Assembly (NCBI GenBank): GCA_028023455.1
Contig: JAQFVV010000448.1
Span: 186,001 to 250,000 of the forward strand
DNA length: 64,000 nt
Direction: 5' to 3'
Source: Epiperipatus broadwayi
Taxonomy: Eukaryota > Onychophora > Udeonychophora > Euonychophora > Peripatidae
Shown in pieces: positions 1 to 10,760 of this stretch (position 1 is its first letter; the number at the start of each line of letters is the position of its first letter). The position numbers and the translations under genes are program-made. Under the pieces are notes generated by a model that was not told the DNA's origin, searched no databases, and saw nothing but the letters and a program-made list of their open reading frames with translations.

Positions 1-166
1 CCAACTTTATTTCAGTTAATCAAATATTTCAATGGTATTGTTATCTGTGTGTTCTCTTTTAAAAAAAATCCTAATATATATCTTTCTGTATTTATTTCAC
101 TATGGGCTCTGAACTATAGATATTTTCTTGAAATAAATGTCAAGTCTCAAATTCATATTTATTAAA

Positions 167-265
167 AAAATTTCCTTTCAAAAATTTTCTAGCCAAAACC
201 ACAGTCAAAAATTTAATTCTACAGTTAATTTCCTTCATTACATTTCCATCTGTATTACTCATTTG
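167..265 (-). pseudogene. Scrap of RTE-type reverse transcriptase (C-terminal region)
   Basis: About 33 residues on the minus strand align without gaps to the region after the RT catalytic core in the full-length RTE copy at 10492-13782: the segment TDGN-(V/I)-M-(K/E)-EIN-x-RIK followed by a degraded stretch ending LKGN(F/M). The homology stops near 266, where tRNA-like sequence begins. It is a heavily truncated and decayed LINE fragment with no function. The match is direct and unambiguous over the TDGN..EIN..RIK block, but the rest is eroded. Confidence 0.6.
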
Positions 266-273
266 ATCTGCCT

Positions 274-345
274 TGAGTAGGTTGGTGTGGTAACAGTGGC
301 AAATTCTGGCACGTGAAGCCCTCAGTTCGATTCCAGCGCTAACGT
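274..345 (+). repeat. tRNA-like sequence, possible SINE head
   Basis: The segment can be folded as a degenerate tRNA: a 7-bp acceptor-like pairing (GTTGGTG with CGCTAAC, two wobble pairs), a GTGGTAACAGTGGC D-arm-like block, and a B-box-like AGTTCGATTCC. The putative anticodon loop lacks the invariant T33, so a working tRNA is unlikely. It abuts the RTE scrap at 167-265. It may be a SINE head or an old tRNA pseudogene; no tail or target duplication was found. Confidence 0.35.
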
Positions 346-530
346 TTACATCATTCAAACCTCTTATAAACTCTGGAGCAATAAAACCATTCGATTGTTA
401 TTAATTAGACTAAAGTAATTATTGCTAATTTGTAATTCATTACTATCAATTTTTGTTTTCATTTTTGAAAGTAAACATACATAATACATTTTGATACATT
501 GTACAGGCTTAAACCTGCATTTATATATGT

Positions 531-612
531 AATATATACGGGGTTCGAACTCAGACTTTCACTGAGAGTAGTGGGTCGTGTGAAAGTCTGAGTTCGAACC
601 CCGCATATATTA
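531..612. repeat. Perfect inverted repeat with B-box-like arms
   Basis: Arms 539-562 and 580-603 are exact 24-bp reverse complements around a 17-base loop, and pairing continues outward for about 8 more bases with one mismatch. Each arm contains GTTCGAAC, so a pol III B-box-like motif can be read on both strands. The right arm read on the plus strand resembles the 3' half of a tRNA-like sequence. A head-to-head duplication of a SINE tail, or a small hairpin MITE, would explain it. Confidence 0.7.
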
Positions 613-3071
613 AGTAATACATTTTGATAACACTGCTCTATAAATCTAATATTCATTAATCATTACTGGTTAGATGGATTCTCTTTTTTTTTTTAAAAAA
701 AAAAAAACATTAAACTTTAAAAAAAAACGATCATGTTTTTAAATCTTTTTTTTTTTTCTTAAAAAAAATCAAAAAGTATTACTTAAGCAACTAGTCACTA
801 AATTTATATATAAAAATAATAATTAATTTGTTTTCAAAATAGTACCCTTTAACAATCATCCATCTGTTTATAAATAACATCTTATCGTCTAATTTTTAAT
901 ATATTTAAGAAGCAGAGCTTGGCAAAGTAATTCTAAACCTTGTCAGAAAATTTATAACAGCTGGGTTTAATAAAAATGTCACGAGCAAAATAAGTCAGAT
1001 TCTCCCCTAATGAAAACATTAAACATACTAGCAAAATTGAAAATTATTTGTGATGCAAACATGCACATACAGCGCCATACACATAGATGCACGTAAAGCA
1101 GAATTTTATTCAAATAAAAACAAATTAATAAATACATAATAAAATGTCTCAATTATTTTTTAGTCTAAGGATTTTTTGCTTTTGATAGCTGGGATAAAAC
1201 TAACTCATCTAACCATCTAAAAGTGATTGGTAATTGGGTATTTAGATGGTTTTAGCTAGAAGGTAAAATAAGAATGGATACTATTGGTGGTAATGACTTG
1301 GTTAGTTTTTCTATGAAAGACTATTTAAAGACTTTTATCTCAAAATATTGTCAACCACACTCATATATAGAATTTATAGAACATAAGAGATTGTGCCCAA
1401 ATGAAAAGTAATGCATGCATGCATACACATAAGCATACAAGCTCACATATGATAGATCATTCTTAATATCCCAATATAAAATTTTAAGTTCACAAATGCA
1501 TATATCCACTACACATAGAAGAAATTCACAACTTTTTGAAGTTCAAGACACATTTAAGAACTTTTTTTTTTTAAATGGACAATAAATATGACACATGAAA
1601 TTCAACAGATTATATTCATATTACCATGCTCAAAGGTTATCTATTATAGGGCAGAGAGTTATATTCATAAATTAATTAAGTTTCATGTTCTTTTTCAAAG
1701 TGATTTAGATCTAATACTGACACTAATGTATTTACATATTTAGCAGCTATTATTCACAAATTCAAAATGTTCTAAGAAAGGGATGATCAAACTGTGCATG
1801 TGCCAAATTTGGCATATTGACAGATTCATTTAAACCATTGAACTCCTGATTATTAAAATAAAAAGGCTAGATCTTGCAAAATAATTTTGTAATAAAAACA
1901 TAATTTTTATTAATGATCAGTAAAAAATTATAATAAGTATAAATTCAGTAAATCAAATTTAAAAATTTGTTCTACATTTAATCAATAAATCAACATTTCA
2001 TATTTATGTAATTTTAAAGACTAATTCAGAGTGAGCCAATAAGTTTTTAACTTTCATTTTACCTTTGTAAGCCTTTCAATTTTTCTTTTTATGTAAATTA
2101 TTTTCATCAATGAAATTGATAAACAAACAAAATGAGATTATTTAAAAAATGCTCTACTGCTTTCATTAATAAATATAAGTCCAAACATTAAGTCTGAATG
2201 TGAGCACATTCACAAATCTTTTCTTAGACAGAGTATGTGATCCCTTAAAATAACTAATTAAATGTAATGAAACACATAATTAAAAAATTAATAATTTTAT
2301 ATTCTTATTTTTTACTGGATGAATTTCATCCAATGTGACTACTGCTGGATAAATTAGTCTGAATGATATCAATTTTGTTTTACAACATGACATAATTGTC
2401 CATGGATCATTAATTCATGAATAATACTTCACCAGTAAAACTGCTGCTATTAATTATAAGATGCATTATTAGTTATATCTTTTTGGGTTAATTATAAGAT
2501 GCATTATTGTAGTTATATATTTTGACTTTTAAAAGAGGGGGGGGGTATTGTTATGCATAAATTTATTGAATATTCTATGATCCAGAAATTCTTTTGTGAC
2601 TTCTCAAGAAATTATGGCCCTCAGGTTGTGTACTATTGTTCTATAACAGTATTTATATATATATAGTAACAGAAAATGCATGGACTGTAAAATGTTGACT
2701 GCTTCTGATATAAGATTTTGAATTTCAAAACAATTTGCTCATATAGCTATACAGGTCTGACATTACTATATATTTTAGTGACTACTCAAATTTTATACTA
2801 ACTATAAGAATCTTTTATTTTTTGGCTGGTAACAGATCTCCTTAATCTCTTACCATAGGTATCTATAATATGTTTAAATATTAAAAGTATAATCAAAATT
2901 ATACCAAATTCACAACTCAACCAGACTAGCCAAGAAAATAAAATCTAAAACTCTACCAATTGTTTCACTGATACACTACAAGCAGAGTTATTATGTGTAA
3001 AGAATTATAAAATAACATATTTAAACTAAACATTACCCACAATTCTGCATACCTCACATCCACCCTTAATA
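613..3071. other. No gene seen; AT-rich unique-looking sequence
   Basis: I see no supported coding region. There are A/T homopolymers, an 8-G run near 2535 and a short duplication at about 2450-2512, where a TTAATTATAAGATGCATTATT block occurs twice. Confidence 0.4.
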
Positions 3072-3600
3072 TTAATTTATAAATAAGTTAACTGCTTCAG
3101 AATCATAAATTTTTAACAATAAAAATTCTTTATTTTTTTTTATTTTATTTCTAGCTTCATCAAAATTAATAATGTGGCCTGTATATTTTACATGGATATA
3201 AACAGAACTAAGATAATTATTTCAAACCCTACTTTTATGTGCCTTTATTCTTTCATTTAAAATCAAACTATTCTGACCTATATATATATCTTCTTATAAA
3301 AACAAGGAATAATATATACTACTCTAGAAATATATTCCTATCAAATTTTTTTTTTACTACTTAAAAATTATTCAAAGTAATACCCCCTTTCCAAGCAATT
3401 TTCTTATTTTCAAACAAATTACTATTTTTACATACAATTTTATAAGAAGACAATTTAAATGGATTATTGGTTTTTATGCTGGGTTTGGGAAAAGATAAGA
3501 GGGATTTAGATATAAAGGCCATAGGGTTGACAAAGATTATGTTGTGGAAATGGGATGGAGCAGAATATGGGAAAACCACATACCCCCAAAAATCCACTGT
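3072..3600 (-). pseudogene. Penelope-like element, C-terminal GIY-YIG endonuclease region (decayed)
   Basis: Read on the minus strand, residues encoded at 3361-3597 resemble the linker before the endonuclease of Penelope-like elements (an LLSFPKP...NNPFKLSSYKIVCKN block). This is followed at 3072-3285 by an IGQ...LNERIKAHKS...YIHVKYTGHIINFDEA...K-EFLLLKIYDSEA pattern. That order, YIG-like motif then R..EH/AH..., then H...TGH..dF..A, then a terminal E, is the GIY-YIG layout of Penelope-like elements. One in-frame stop and a frameshift break it, and the reading ends at a stop at 3072-3074. The domain normally cuts target DNA for integration; this copy cannot make the protein. The rest of the element is at 4530-5830. 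Confidence 0.7.
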
Positions 3601-4529
3601 TGAGGAAGTAGCCTTCCTAGTGGGTTTTCCTCTGGCTAAACAGCATCAACCTCAACTATCAAACCGGGCTCACTGATTTGACAGCAGGGTCAGGATGCTG
3701 AGCTCTCATGGCATGGCTCTCATAGACTGTTGTTCCCCTGCAACACAGCATTCTTGCAGATGTTCAGCTCTGTCCAGACACCTTTGATTGTGAGATGTTC
3801 ATGGCTCCAGTAATAGATGAGTTGTATCACTTTCAAAAACAGTATTATGGAGCTGTCAAACCAAGTCAACTCTCTAATCGATCAGTTTTGATTGCATGCA
3901 CGTGACACACATCAGAATTGACTTGTTATTTTGCTGATGGAATTCTTTATGGATCCTCTGCACTCACAGGTCTTTGCATCTGGAAGCACCTTCTTTCCCT
4001 ACAGAAATGCCACAGCATCAGACTCTGTTGTCAGTAACTGTGAGAATCTCACTAGCTGATGGTTTAAATGTGCCATTTTTGTTTGTTTCATCTAGGTTAT
4101 CGCGAATATTTACTTTACATGTGACCTCCCAAGCATGTTCAGCCCTACCCTTTGACAAGGTTTTGCACTTTAAAATTTGGCTGCAGAAGTGTGTGAATGG
4201 TCTAATAGTTATTGGTAAGTCAAATCATGTGATTTCAATTAAAAAAAAAATTGATTTACAATTAACGAATTTAGAACACTTGAAATACACACATCCTCAG
4301 ATGAGACCGTAGAAATCTGTAATGTGTGTGAATTTTCAGAAATAATTCAGTGCAATGCCATAAGGTGGCCTGCAATGTCTAATACAGCAGAACTGTTGTA
4401 TTATATGTAAACATGGCTGCAACGAAAGTATGGCCAGCTGCCTAAATGGCATTTTTATGTCCTTTACCACATAAACAATGCTATCAAGTGACATGCCGGT
4501 CTAATGGACTAGTACTTGGCAAAGAAATA
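3601..4529. mobile_element. Unassigned insertion splitting the Penelope-like element
   Basis: Homology to Penelope-like proteins stops near 3600 and resumes near 4530, so this block probably inserted later or replaced part of the element. It is visibly less AT-rich than its surroundings. A 112-codon open frame lies at 3974-4312 on the plus strand, but I recognise no domain in it. I found no convincing terminal repeats or target duplication. Confidence 0.35.
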
Positions 4530-5830
4530 AAATCTTTTTTTTTTATTCTTTACATCAGTACAAATATTATTACTATTAAATAAAATACTTTTAACAAATT
4601 TATCAGAGTAGGCAATACTTAAATAATCTTTATAAAATTGACCTTTTTGAAACAAAGCTATTCCACTGGAAATTATTTAATTTCTTTTTATAACAATAAT
4701 TTCTTAAAGCAGCTACTTTATGAGATACAGATTGATAGCTAGTAGATTTAATTATAGACCTTAACTCTTTACTTTTAACTACAAGCAATTATTTTTTACA
4801 TTTCTAATCACATAAAGATTTAAAAATTTTAACTTAACAAAATCTAACCCCCTCCATACAAAACAATTAAACTCATTTATCAACTCTTCCAATTTATCAT
4901 TTTCAATTACAAACAATCATCTATATATCTAACAAATAACTTTAAATATAAGCAATCATTTTAATATTAATTTCCTCTTCCAAATAATTAATATAAACTG
5001 AACAAATTAAGGGAGAAGTAGTATAACCTATTACCCACCCTTCCTTAATTTTATAAAAATTACCATTAGAAGTAAAATATATAGAATCCTCCAATAATAA
5101 AACCAAATCTTTAATAATTTTACAGTTTATTCTTTGATAAAGATCTATATTTTACTTAACACAGACATAAGACTATCATCAATCTATTAATAGATTGATA
5201 CATATTCTCAATATCCAAACTACCAAATACCCAATTACTTTCCATATTAAAATTATTAATCTTATCAAAAGTCTCAAAAGAAGAAGAAACTGTGTAATGA
5301 CCAAAATCAACAAATTGTTTTAAAAAATTATTCAAGAACTGAAATACCCTCCACAACACTACCTGTAAAATCAAAAATAAATCTTAAAGAAAAACCATCT
5401 TGGTGAGTTTTAATATTCATAAGCATCTTAGCTGATGTGAAATCACTAGGATAGCAGTTTTAAATAATCTACTCTATTAAAGATTTTTAAATTTACATTT
5501 TTTTTTTCATAATATGCATTAACTTCAATCACATTGCCAGGATCTTTTTCTAAAAACATATATTTGTCATTATTTAATTCTTTATCCATTTTCTCTATAA
5601 ACTCATTTTCTTTCATAATAATAAACAGGCCAGCTTTGTCTTCATGAGAAATGATCACATCTTTAGCAATTAATTAATCTATCCTTAAGATGTCTAACCT
5701 CAGCAAAATTAAAAATAAATTTTTCTTTCCTTTTTAAGCTTTTACTTAAAACCAATTGAATGTCAACTTTCTGCTTATCATTCAAATTACTAGATTCAAT
5801 AAATAAATCAAAAACTACATAGTATGTTTA
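4530..5830 (-). pseudogene. Penelope-like element, reverse transcriptase region (decayed)
   Basis: Successive minus-strand fragments keep the order of a Penelope-like RT. At 5446-5658 is an N-terminal block ISHEDKAG...I-x-MKEN-x-FI-x-KMD...KDP, close to the family's usual DKG..V.M....Y...M....D...Y. At about 5183-5227 is an F-x-SLDIENMYQSI block, equivalent to RT motif A (family usually SFDV.SLY.NIP). At about 5000-5080 is NGNFYKIKEG followed by a degraded motif B (family: GVAMGSPLSP) and a VYINYLEEE helix. At about 4700-4760 is a STSYQSVSHK block like the family's post-RT SNHP.SHK. Motif C is broken by stops. The element is minus-strand, ancient and inactive. Penelope-like RTs are related to telomerase RT, and the family carries a C-terminal GIY-YIG nuclease, found here at 3072-3600. 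Confidence 0.7.
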
Positions 5831-6022
5831 AATATGCAATAAAAATAGTTCTATTATATTGATATCTCCAAATTATTTTCAGACTTATGGCCTTAAACAG
5901 TAAAAAGTTTAAAAAGTAATATTCTTAGCTATTTTTAACTTGTTTATATTATCAAATTAAATCTTAAATTTAAAATGCCTTGGGATTTTCAATCCAAAGA
6001 ATGCATAGACTGAAATCATTTG

Positions 6023-6149
6023 AAATGTTTAGTTACTTCAAGCATTGGTGGTCAAGAGGTCAGCGACGGCTGCTTTACAAGCAGTTGTCCCGGGTTAGCG
6101 GGTTCGCTTTCCGGCTGATGCTATGACACATGGAAAAATGTTTAGTTAC
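6023..6149 (+). mobile_element. tRNA-derived mini-SINE, copy 1, with 14-bp TSD
   Basis: A 99-bp body (6037-6135) is bracketed by a perfect 14-bp direct duplication, AAATGTTTAGTTAC, at 6023-6036 and 6136-6149. The body is almost entirely tRNA-like: an A-box/D-arm block TGGTCAAGAGGTCAGCG, an anticodon-stem block GCTGCTTTACAAGCAG, and a B-box AGCGGGTTCGCTTTCC, then a short GCTATGACACATG end. The anticodon arm and what follows resemble tRNA-Gly(TCC), with an insertion before the T arm. No LINE-like tail is visible. Other copies are at about 10334, 36379 and 44545. Confidence 0.85.
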
Positions 6150-7545
6150 AAAAATATTGTTAGACTTATATAAAAAAGACAAAAAAGAAAAAATATATAA
6201 AATTACATTTGCATGGCTTGTGTTAAATATTTTAAGATATTTTAAATTTCAATCCATTAGCAAGATAGAATAAAAGAGTTAAAGATGATAGCTAGATATG
6301 TGAGTATATTTGCTCCACATTATATTTCAAGGTCTCACTGATGAAGAGCAAAACTCGGAAACTATTTTAGATCTGTGGATATAAACAGCACTAGTATTTA
6401 ATATGCACTGATTTCCTCAATCTTACAAGAAATGGCTCTGTTTGTACTTAATTATATAGATACTCCTATATTGAGTGAAATCAGAGAAACTCGTGGTGTT
6501 TCATCATATTATATACAAAGATAAAAGTAGTTTATAACTTTATTTCCTAGATGATTCAATATTGAGTTATTATGATATGGTGTTCATTGTGTCAAGTATG
6601 ATTAACCATATAATGCATTGTTCTGGGCAGAAATATGTCAATCATAAACATATTAATTTATTTAAAAATTATTCTACATAGAAACAAATTGTCATGACAC
6701 ATTAATGTGCCATAATAACTGAGTGGGGTCCTTCCAGTGTTTTAAAATTAGTATAAAAATATTATACACACATTGATAAAGTCTAAAAATCTAGAATGTC
6801 ATTATATTCTAATATATATCCATGTCTATATATATATATAGTTATGTTTCCATACTCTGCCATTCTAGATATTAATGTAAAATAAATACTTATACAGAGT
6901 TTAAATATAAATTTTTTAATAATACTATTGTACCAAGCATAATATGAAAACATAAAAAGTATACTTCATACAATATTATTAAAATTTTATATTTAAACTC
7001 TTTATGAGTATTATTTCACACCCACCCACACACACACACACACGCACACACACACACATATATATATATAGTGTGTGTGTGTGTGTGTAGTAAAATATTT
7101 TTTAAAAAGGATGGCTGGGCAGTTGGAAAGTAGACAAGATTGAAGCCTGACCATTAAAGTTTGAAGATTTAATATCTTAATATAAAATGAGCACTGAATA
7201 TATGTGTGGGATATGATTTGGACCAATTGATGAGTGCTGGTTCAGCACAAAATATGTATATTGAAGATCTTTTTTTTTTTTCACATGTATATGATCATGT
7301 GTATTGGTCATACAAAATGGAGTGAATAATTGTAGGGAGATTATAATTAAAAAATATATAAGTAAAGTATGATTCATAGTGTAGAGATAAATATTAGCTA
7401 GCAATGTTCACAATTCAGAATGTGAATTCAAATGAAATGACAGAAAACCATTAACTCTTCATCTTTATAATACATATGTCTTAATGTAAGCAAGTTTTAT
7501 TTAACCTGGATTTTTTAGATTCAGATTTTTTTTAGGTAGTCAACC
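6150..7545. other. No gene seen; contains a compound microsatellite
   Basis: The stretch is AT-rich sequence without a supported gene. At 7017-7088 it holds a palindromic microsatellite: (CA)n, then (TA)n, then (GT)n, which gives long spurious open frames and could form a hairpin. Confidence 0.5.
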
Positions 7546-8108
7546 AATCATCATCATCATCAAACATTATCAATCTACTGCAGGATGAAAGTCTCTCCAA
7601 GTTCAATCCATCTCTGGTCTTTAGCTTCTCTTCTCCACATCACCCATGCACACTTTCTTATTTCATCTATCCATCTCACATGTGGTCTCTTTTTGGGTCT
7701 TTTACAATATCTTGGAATACAGTTTAAGATTTCAATTGTCCATCTATTATCATCTCTTCTAGCAATATGTCCAGCCCAACTCCACTTCAATCTTTTAATT
7801 TTTTCAGTGAGGTCAGTAACACCTGTTTGTTCCCTTACCCATATATTGAATTTTCGATCTCTTATTGTTACTCCCAACATGCATCTTTCCATACTTCTTT
7901 GAGTGGTCTGAAGTCTCTGTATTGCCCTTCTATTAAGTGTCAAAGTCTCAGATCCATAAGTAAGAACTGGTAAAACACATTTATTAAAAACATTCCTAGG
8001 CATATTTCCTTTTAGTATCAAGTTATTTCTACCAAAAACACTCCAACCAAGTTTTATTCTATGATTAATTTTATCTATTATGTTTTCATCTGTATTAATA
8101 ATATTGAC
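7546..8108 (-). mobile_element. 5'-truncated RTE retrotransposon copy A
   Basis: About 560 bp nearly identical to the 3' end of the full-length RTE copy at 10492-13782. On the minus strand it encodes the C-terminal segment (…[10 protein letters not shown]…, a [10 protein letters not shown] block, a KWSWAGHIARRDDNRW block) and ends with a GETFILQ stretch followed by an (ATG)n-type tail, seen as repeated TCA at 7547-7562. There are several substitutions, and an 18-base block present in the reference (FKRK-type codons near LKGNMP) is missing. 5' truncation is typical of target-primed insertion. No clear TSD. Confidence 0.85.
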
Positions 8109-8919
8109 TGATAAATGAATATCTAATTATCTTAGCTAGAGGTGACATACAAAAGAAGCATTGCTCCCCCTTAACTTTTTTCCATAAACAACTACAAAAT
8201 CAAGTGTGTTATCAAAAATGATCTGCTTAATAAAGCAGTCTTCTTGCTTAGAAAAGAAAATACTCCTATGTTGTTTTCTAGTACTAATATGACTTTTTAT
8301 ATCTTATACATGAGTTGATATTAGCAATCTTAGTTCAAAAGTATATAAAATAGTCTATGCAGCATTTTGTCACAGTGAAAAATTTTTTTTAATTAAATCC
8401 ACACATTGTGCTGTTGTTTAAGATATGGAATGATGATTGTTCAAAGATATTCATAAAATTCTGTACAATTCAGATAGTAAAAATGGTGTTAAAATTATGA
8501 CGTATAAGTAAGTGCTTCAGTCTGATTTTTCCTTTTTAGAGGCATTTTCAAATGAGTAACTAATAGAAAAAAATTCTATTGTTGATTCTTTACTGGAAAA
8601 GTCCAAACAAAAATGACAAACTTAAATACAGAAATTTAAATCTAAATTCAACATTTCAGTATGAGCTATTATAACACAAAATATTGGTTAACAGGATGTA
8701 AAAATAACAATAATAAATTGTTTGCTATCCTTTTTTTTTTCCCTAATGAAAGCAATATATGGAATTCAACTGGTTTTAATAATTTAAATAATTTGCTTTT
8801 AATGATAAAAAAAACAACCTATTACTAAATCATCTAAAAGTGTTCATTTCCTTTAAAACATTTAATATAGTTCATATTGATTGTGCTATAAATATACAAT
8901 ACAATAACTTTAAATATTT
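8109..8919. other. No gene seen
   Basis: AT-rich sequence with no recognisable coding region or repeat boundary. Part of it could be the eroded 5' half of the hAT-like relic that follows. Confidence 0.35.
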
Positions 8920-9650
8920 TTGTTCACAATGAACAGCTTAAAAAAATTAAAACAATTATTGAAACCTAGAATACATAAATTAATGTTCCATGACCATGAA
9001 GATCATTATTGTAATAGAAATGTCTATGTTGATATTATGCATTTGTCAAATAATTACAATAAACTGTTGTCATTTAGAATAGGCAAATGTATTCTAGAAC
9101 TTTCAAATCAAATACAGGATTATTTAATAATTTTTGTCAAAAATATTAATTATATTCAAAATGAGAAGAAATAAAAAACAAAGTTTTATGATACAGCTTG
9201 ATGAAAGTACTTTAAGAATATTTTAAGATTATTAACCCTGCTAAAATTTATTTAAATATAAAAATTAATTAACAATTTACTGAATTCATAGATATTAACT
9301 ATGATAAAAAATCTGTTTTGGTGAATTTGTATTCAATTTATTAAAAATATATATTTAAAAAAATTGTACAAAGCTATCTATGATAACACAACTGTTAACT
9401 CTGATCTTCAAGCCAATGTGAAGCAGCAATGTCCAGCTCTTTTTACTCATTACTGGGCTGATCCTTAATTTAATTAACTGATGGTATAGCACTTTTTCCC
9501 TATAATTACAGAACACATTAATGAACTCAATAAAGATATTTTTAAAAAAAATTTCTGGAAGTGCAATAAGATGAACATATAATGGAAAAGTTATTGAAAT
9601 GCCTTTTGAAAGCTACAAGACATAATAATAATGTTAGAAACAATTTTAGA
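8920..9650 (+). pseudogene. Possible hAT-type transposase relic
   Basis: Plus-strand fragments in shifting frames give, in order, an MHLSNN...SFRIGKC...SNQIQDYLI block at about 9040-9135, a FMIQLDEST block at about 9185-9213, and an ITEHINELNKDI block at about 9495-9540. In ZBED/SCAND3-like hAT transposases the order LSN..(V/I)..RI..M...I..QL, then F.(I/L)QLDEST, then H.NELN...G occurs in the same sequence, with the D of DEST as part of the catalytic region. The frames are broken by several stops. This is an inference from short motifs; chance similarity cannot be excluded. Confidence 0.35.
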
Positions 9651-10317
9651 AAACCCTGCTAAATGGGGCATAGACACATTTAATGTGACTGGTATATTTA
9701 AATGATTTTCATTGGCTGTTTACTGATCTTTTTTTCTTTGACTAATATTCTATGCATTATTTTATACAGTAAATTAATTATATTAACTATTGTTTAGTAA
9801 AAATAGATGAGTTTGAAAAAACAAATGATTGCAAATGTGATCCATTCAAAAATCACCAGATTATAGTTAATGAAATATCAATATACAGTGTATTCCATTG
9901 AAAAATGCGTTAAAATTGAAAATGTGATTTAAAAAAAACAGCTATATGAGACTTTTCTTTGAAACTTTTGACAATCTCTTTTTGCAAATAGATAAAAGAT
10001 TTTAAGACTTGTAACCAAATTAGGTGAAGAGATTACGTGTGTATTAATAAGCCTTTAAAATTCAGATGATTTTTATTAACATTTTTATTTTTTAAAATTC
10101 TATTGACTCAAAAATTTGTGTTACTTTGACCTTAAACTTGACTACATCTTTTATTAGTGAACCTGTAGATAAATCTTTTTTAGTGCTAAACTGCATTAAA
10201 AATCATACTCAAAATACTAATTGATAAGGAGCAATTATAAAAATTATTATTAATAGAGAAGTCTTTATTAACCAACTTGCTGAATAATTAAAAAAAAACA
10301 TTGTCTTAAAAAAAAAA
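9651..10317. other. No gene seen
   Basis: AT-rich sequence between the possible hAT relic and SINE copy 2; nothing recognisable. Confidence 0.4.
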
Positions 10318-10441
10318 GTAAACAAATACTTTTTTTTTCATGTGTCAAAGCATCGACCGGGAAGCGAACACGAGACAAGTGCTTGTAAGGCAGCTGTGCT
10401 GATCACTCGACCACCAACGTTTGACGTAATCAAATACTTTT
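10318..10441 (-). mobile_element. tRNA-derived mini-SINE, copy 2, with TSD
   Basis: Minus-strand copy of the family seen at 6037. The body at about 10334-10425 carries the tRNA-like A and B boxes (B box seen as GGAAGCGAACAC on plus) and the GACACATG-type end. Flanks 10318-10333 and 10426-10441 match at 15 of 16 bases (GTAA-x-CAAATACTTTT), a target-site duplication. More diverged than copies 1 and 5. Confidence 0.8.
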
Positions 10442-10518
10442 AAAATGAAAAAGAATCAAATTAATTTTTAAATAAATTATTTTATAAATATCATCATCAT
10501 CATTATCAACCATTATCA

Positions 10519-10760
10519 ATCCACTGCAGGATGAAGGTCTCTCCAAGTTTAATCCATCTTCTCCGATCTTTAGCTTCTCTTCTCCACATCACCCCTACAC
10601 ATTTTCTTATTTCATCCATCCATCTTACATGTGGTCTCCTTCTGGGTCTTTTACAATCTCTTGGAATTTAGTTTAAAATTTCAATTGTCCATCTATTATC
10701 ATCTCTTCTAGCAATATGTCCAGCCCAACTCCACTTCAATCTTTTAATTTTTTTCAATGA
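10519..10760 (-). pseudogene. RTE copy B, C-terminal segment after the second frameshift
   Basis: After the upstream frame is lost at a 7-T run (6 T in copy A), the C-terminal segment continues here in another frame: the KWSWAGHIARRDDNRW block and the final GETFILQ-type end, as in copy C at 41577-42187. An extra in-frame stop at 10668-10670 replaces the codon that is Trp in copy C and Cys in copy A. This small domain follows the RT in RTE proteins. It is part of the same ancestral gene as the next two entries. Confidence 0.85.

Noticed and set aside
7011-7404. Open frames overlapping the CA/TA/GT microsatellite
   Set aside because: Repetitive translation of a microsatellite; no protein features.
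7585-7973. Plus-strand open frames of 68-105 codons
   Set aside because: Antisense shadows of RTE copy A, which is coded on the minus strand.
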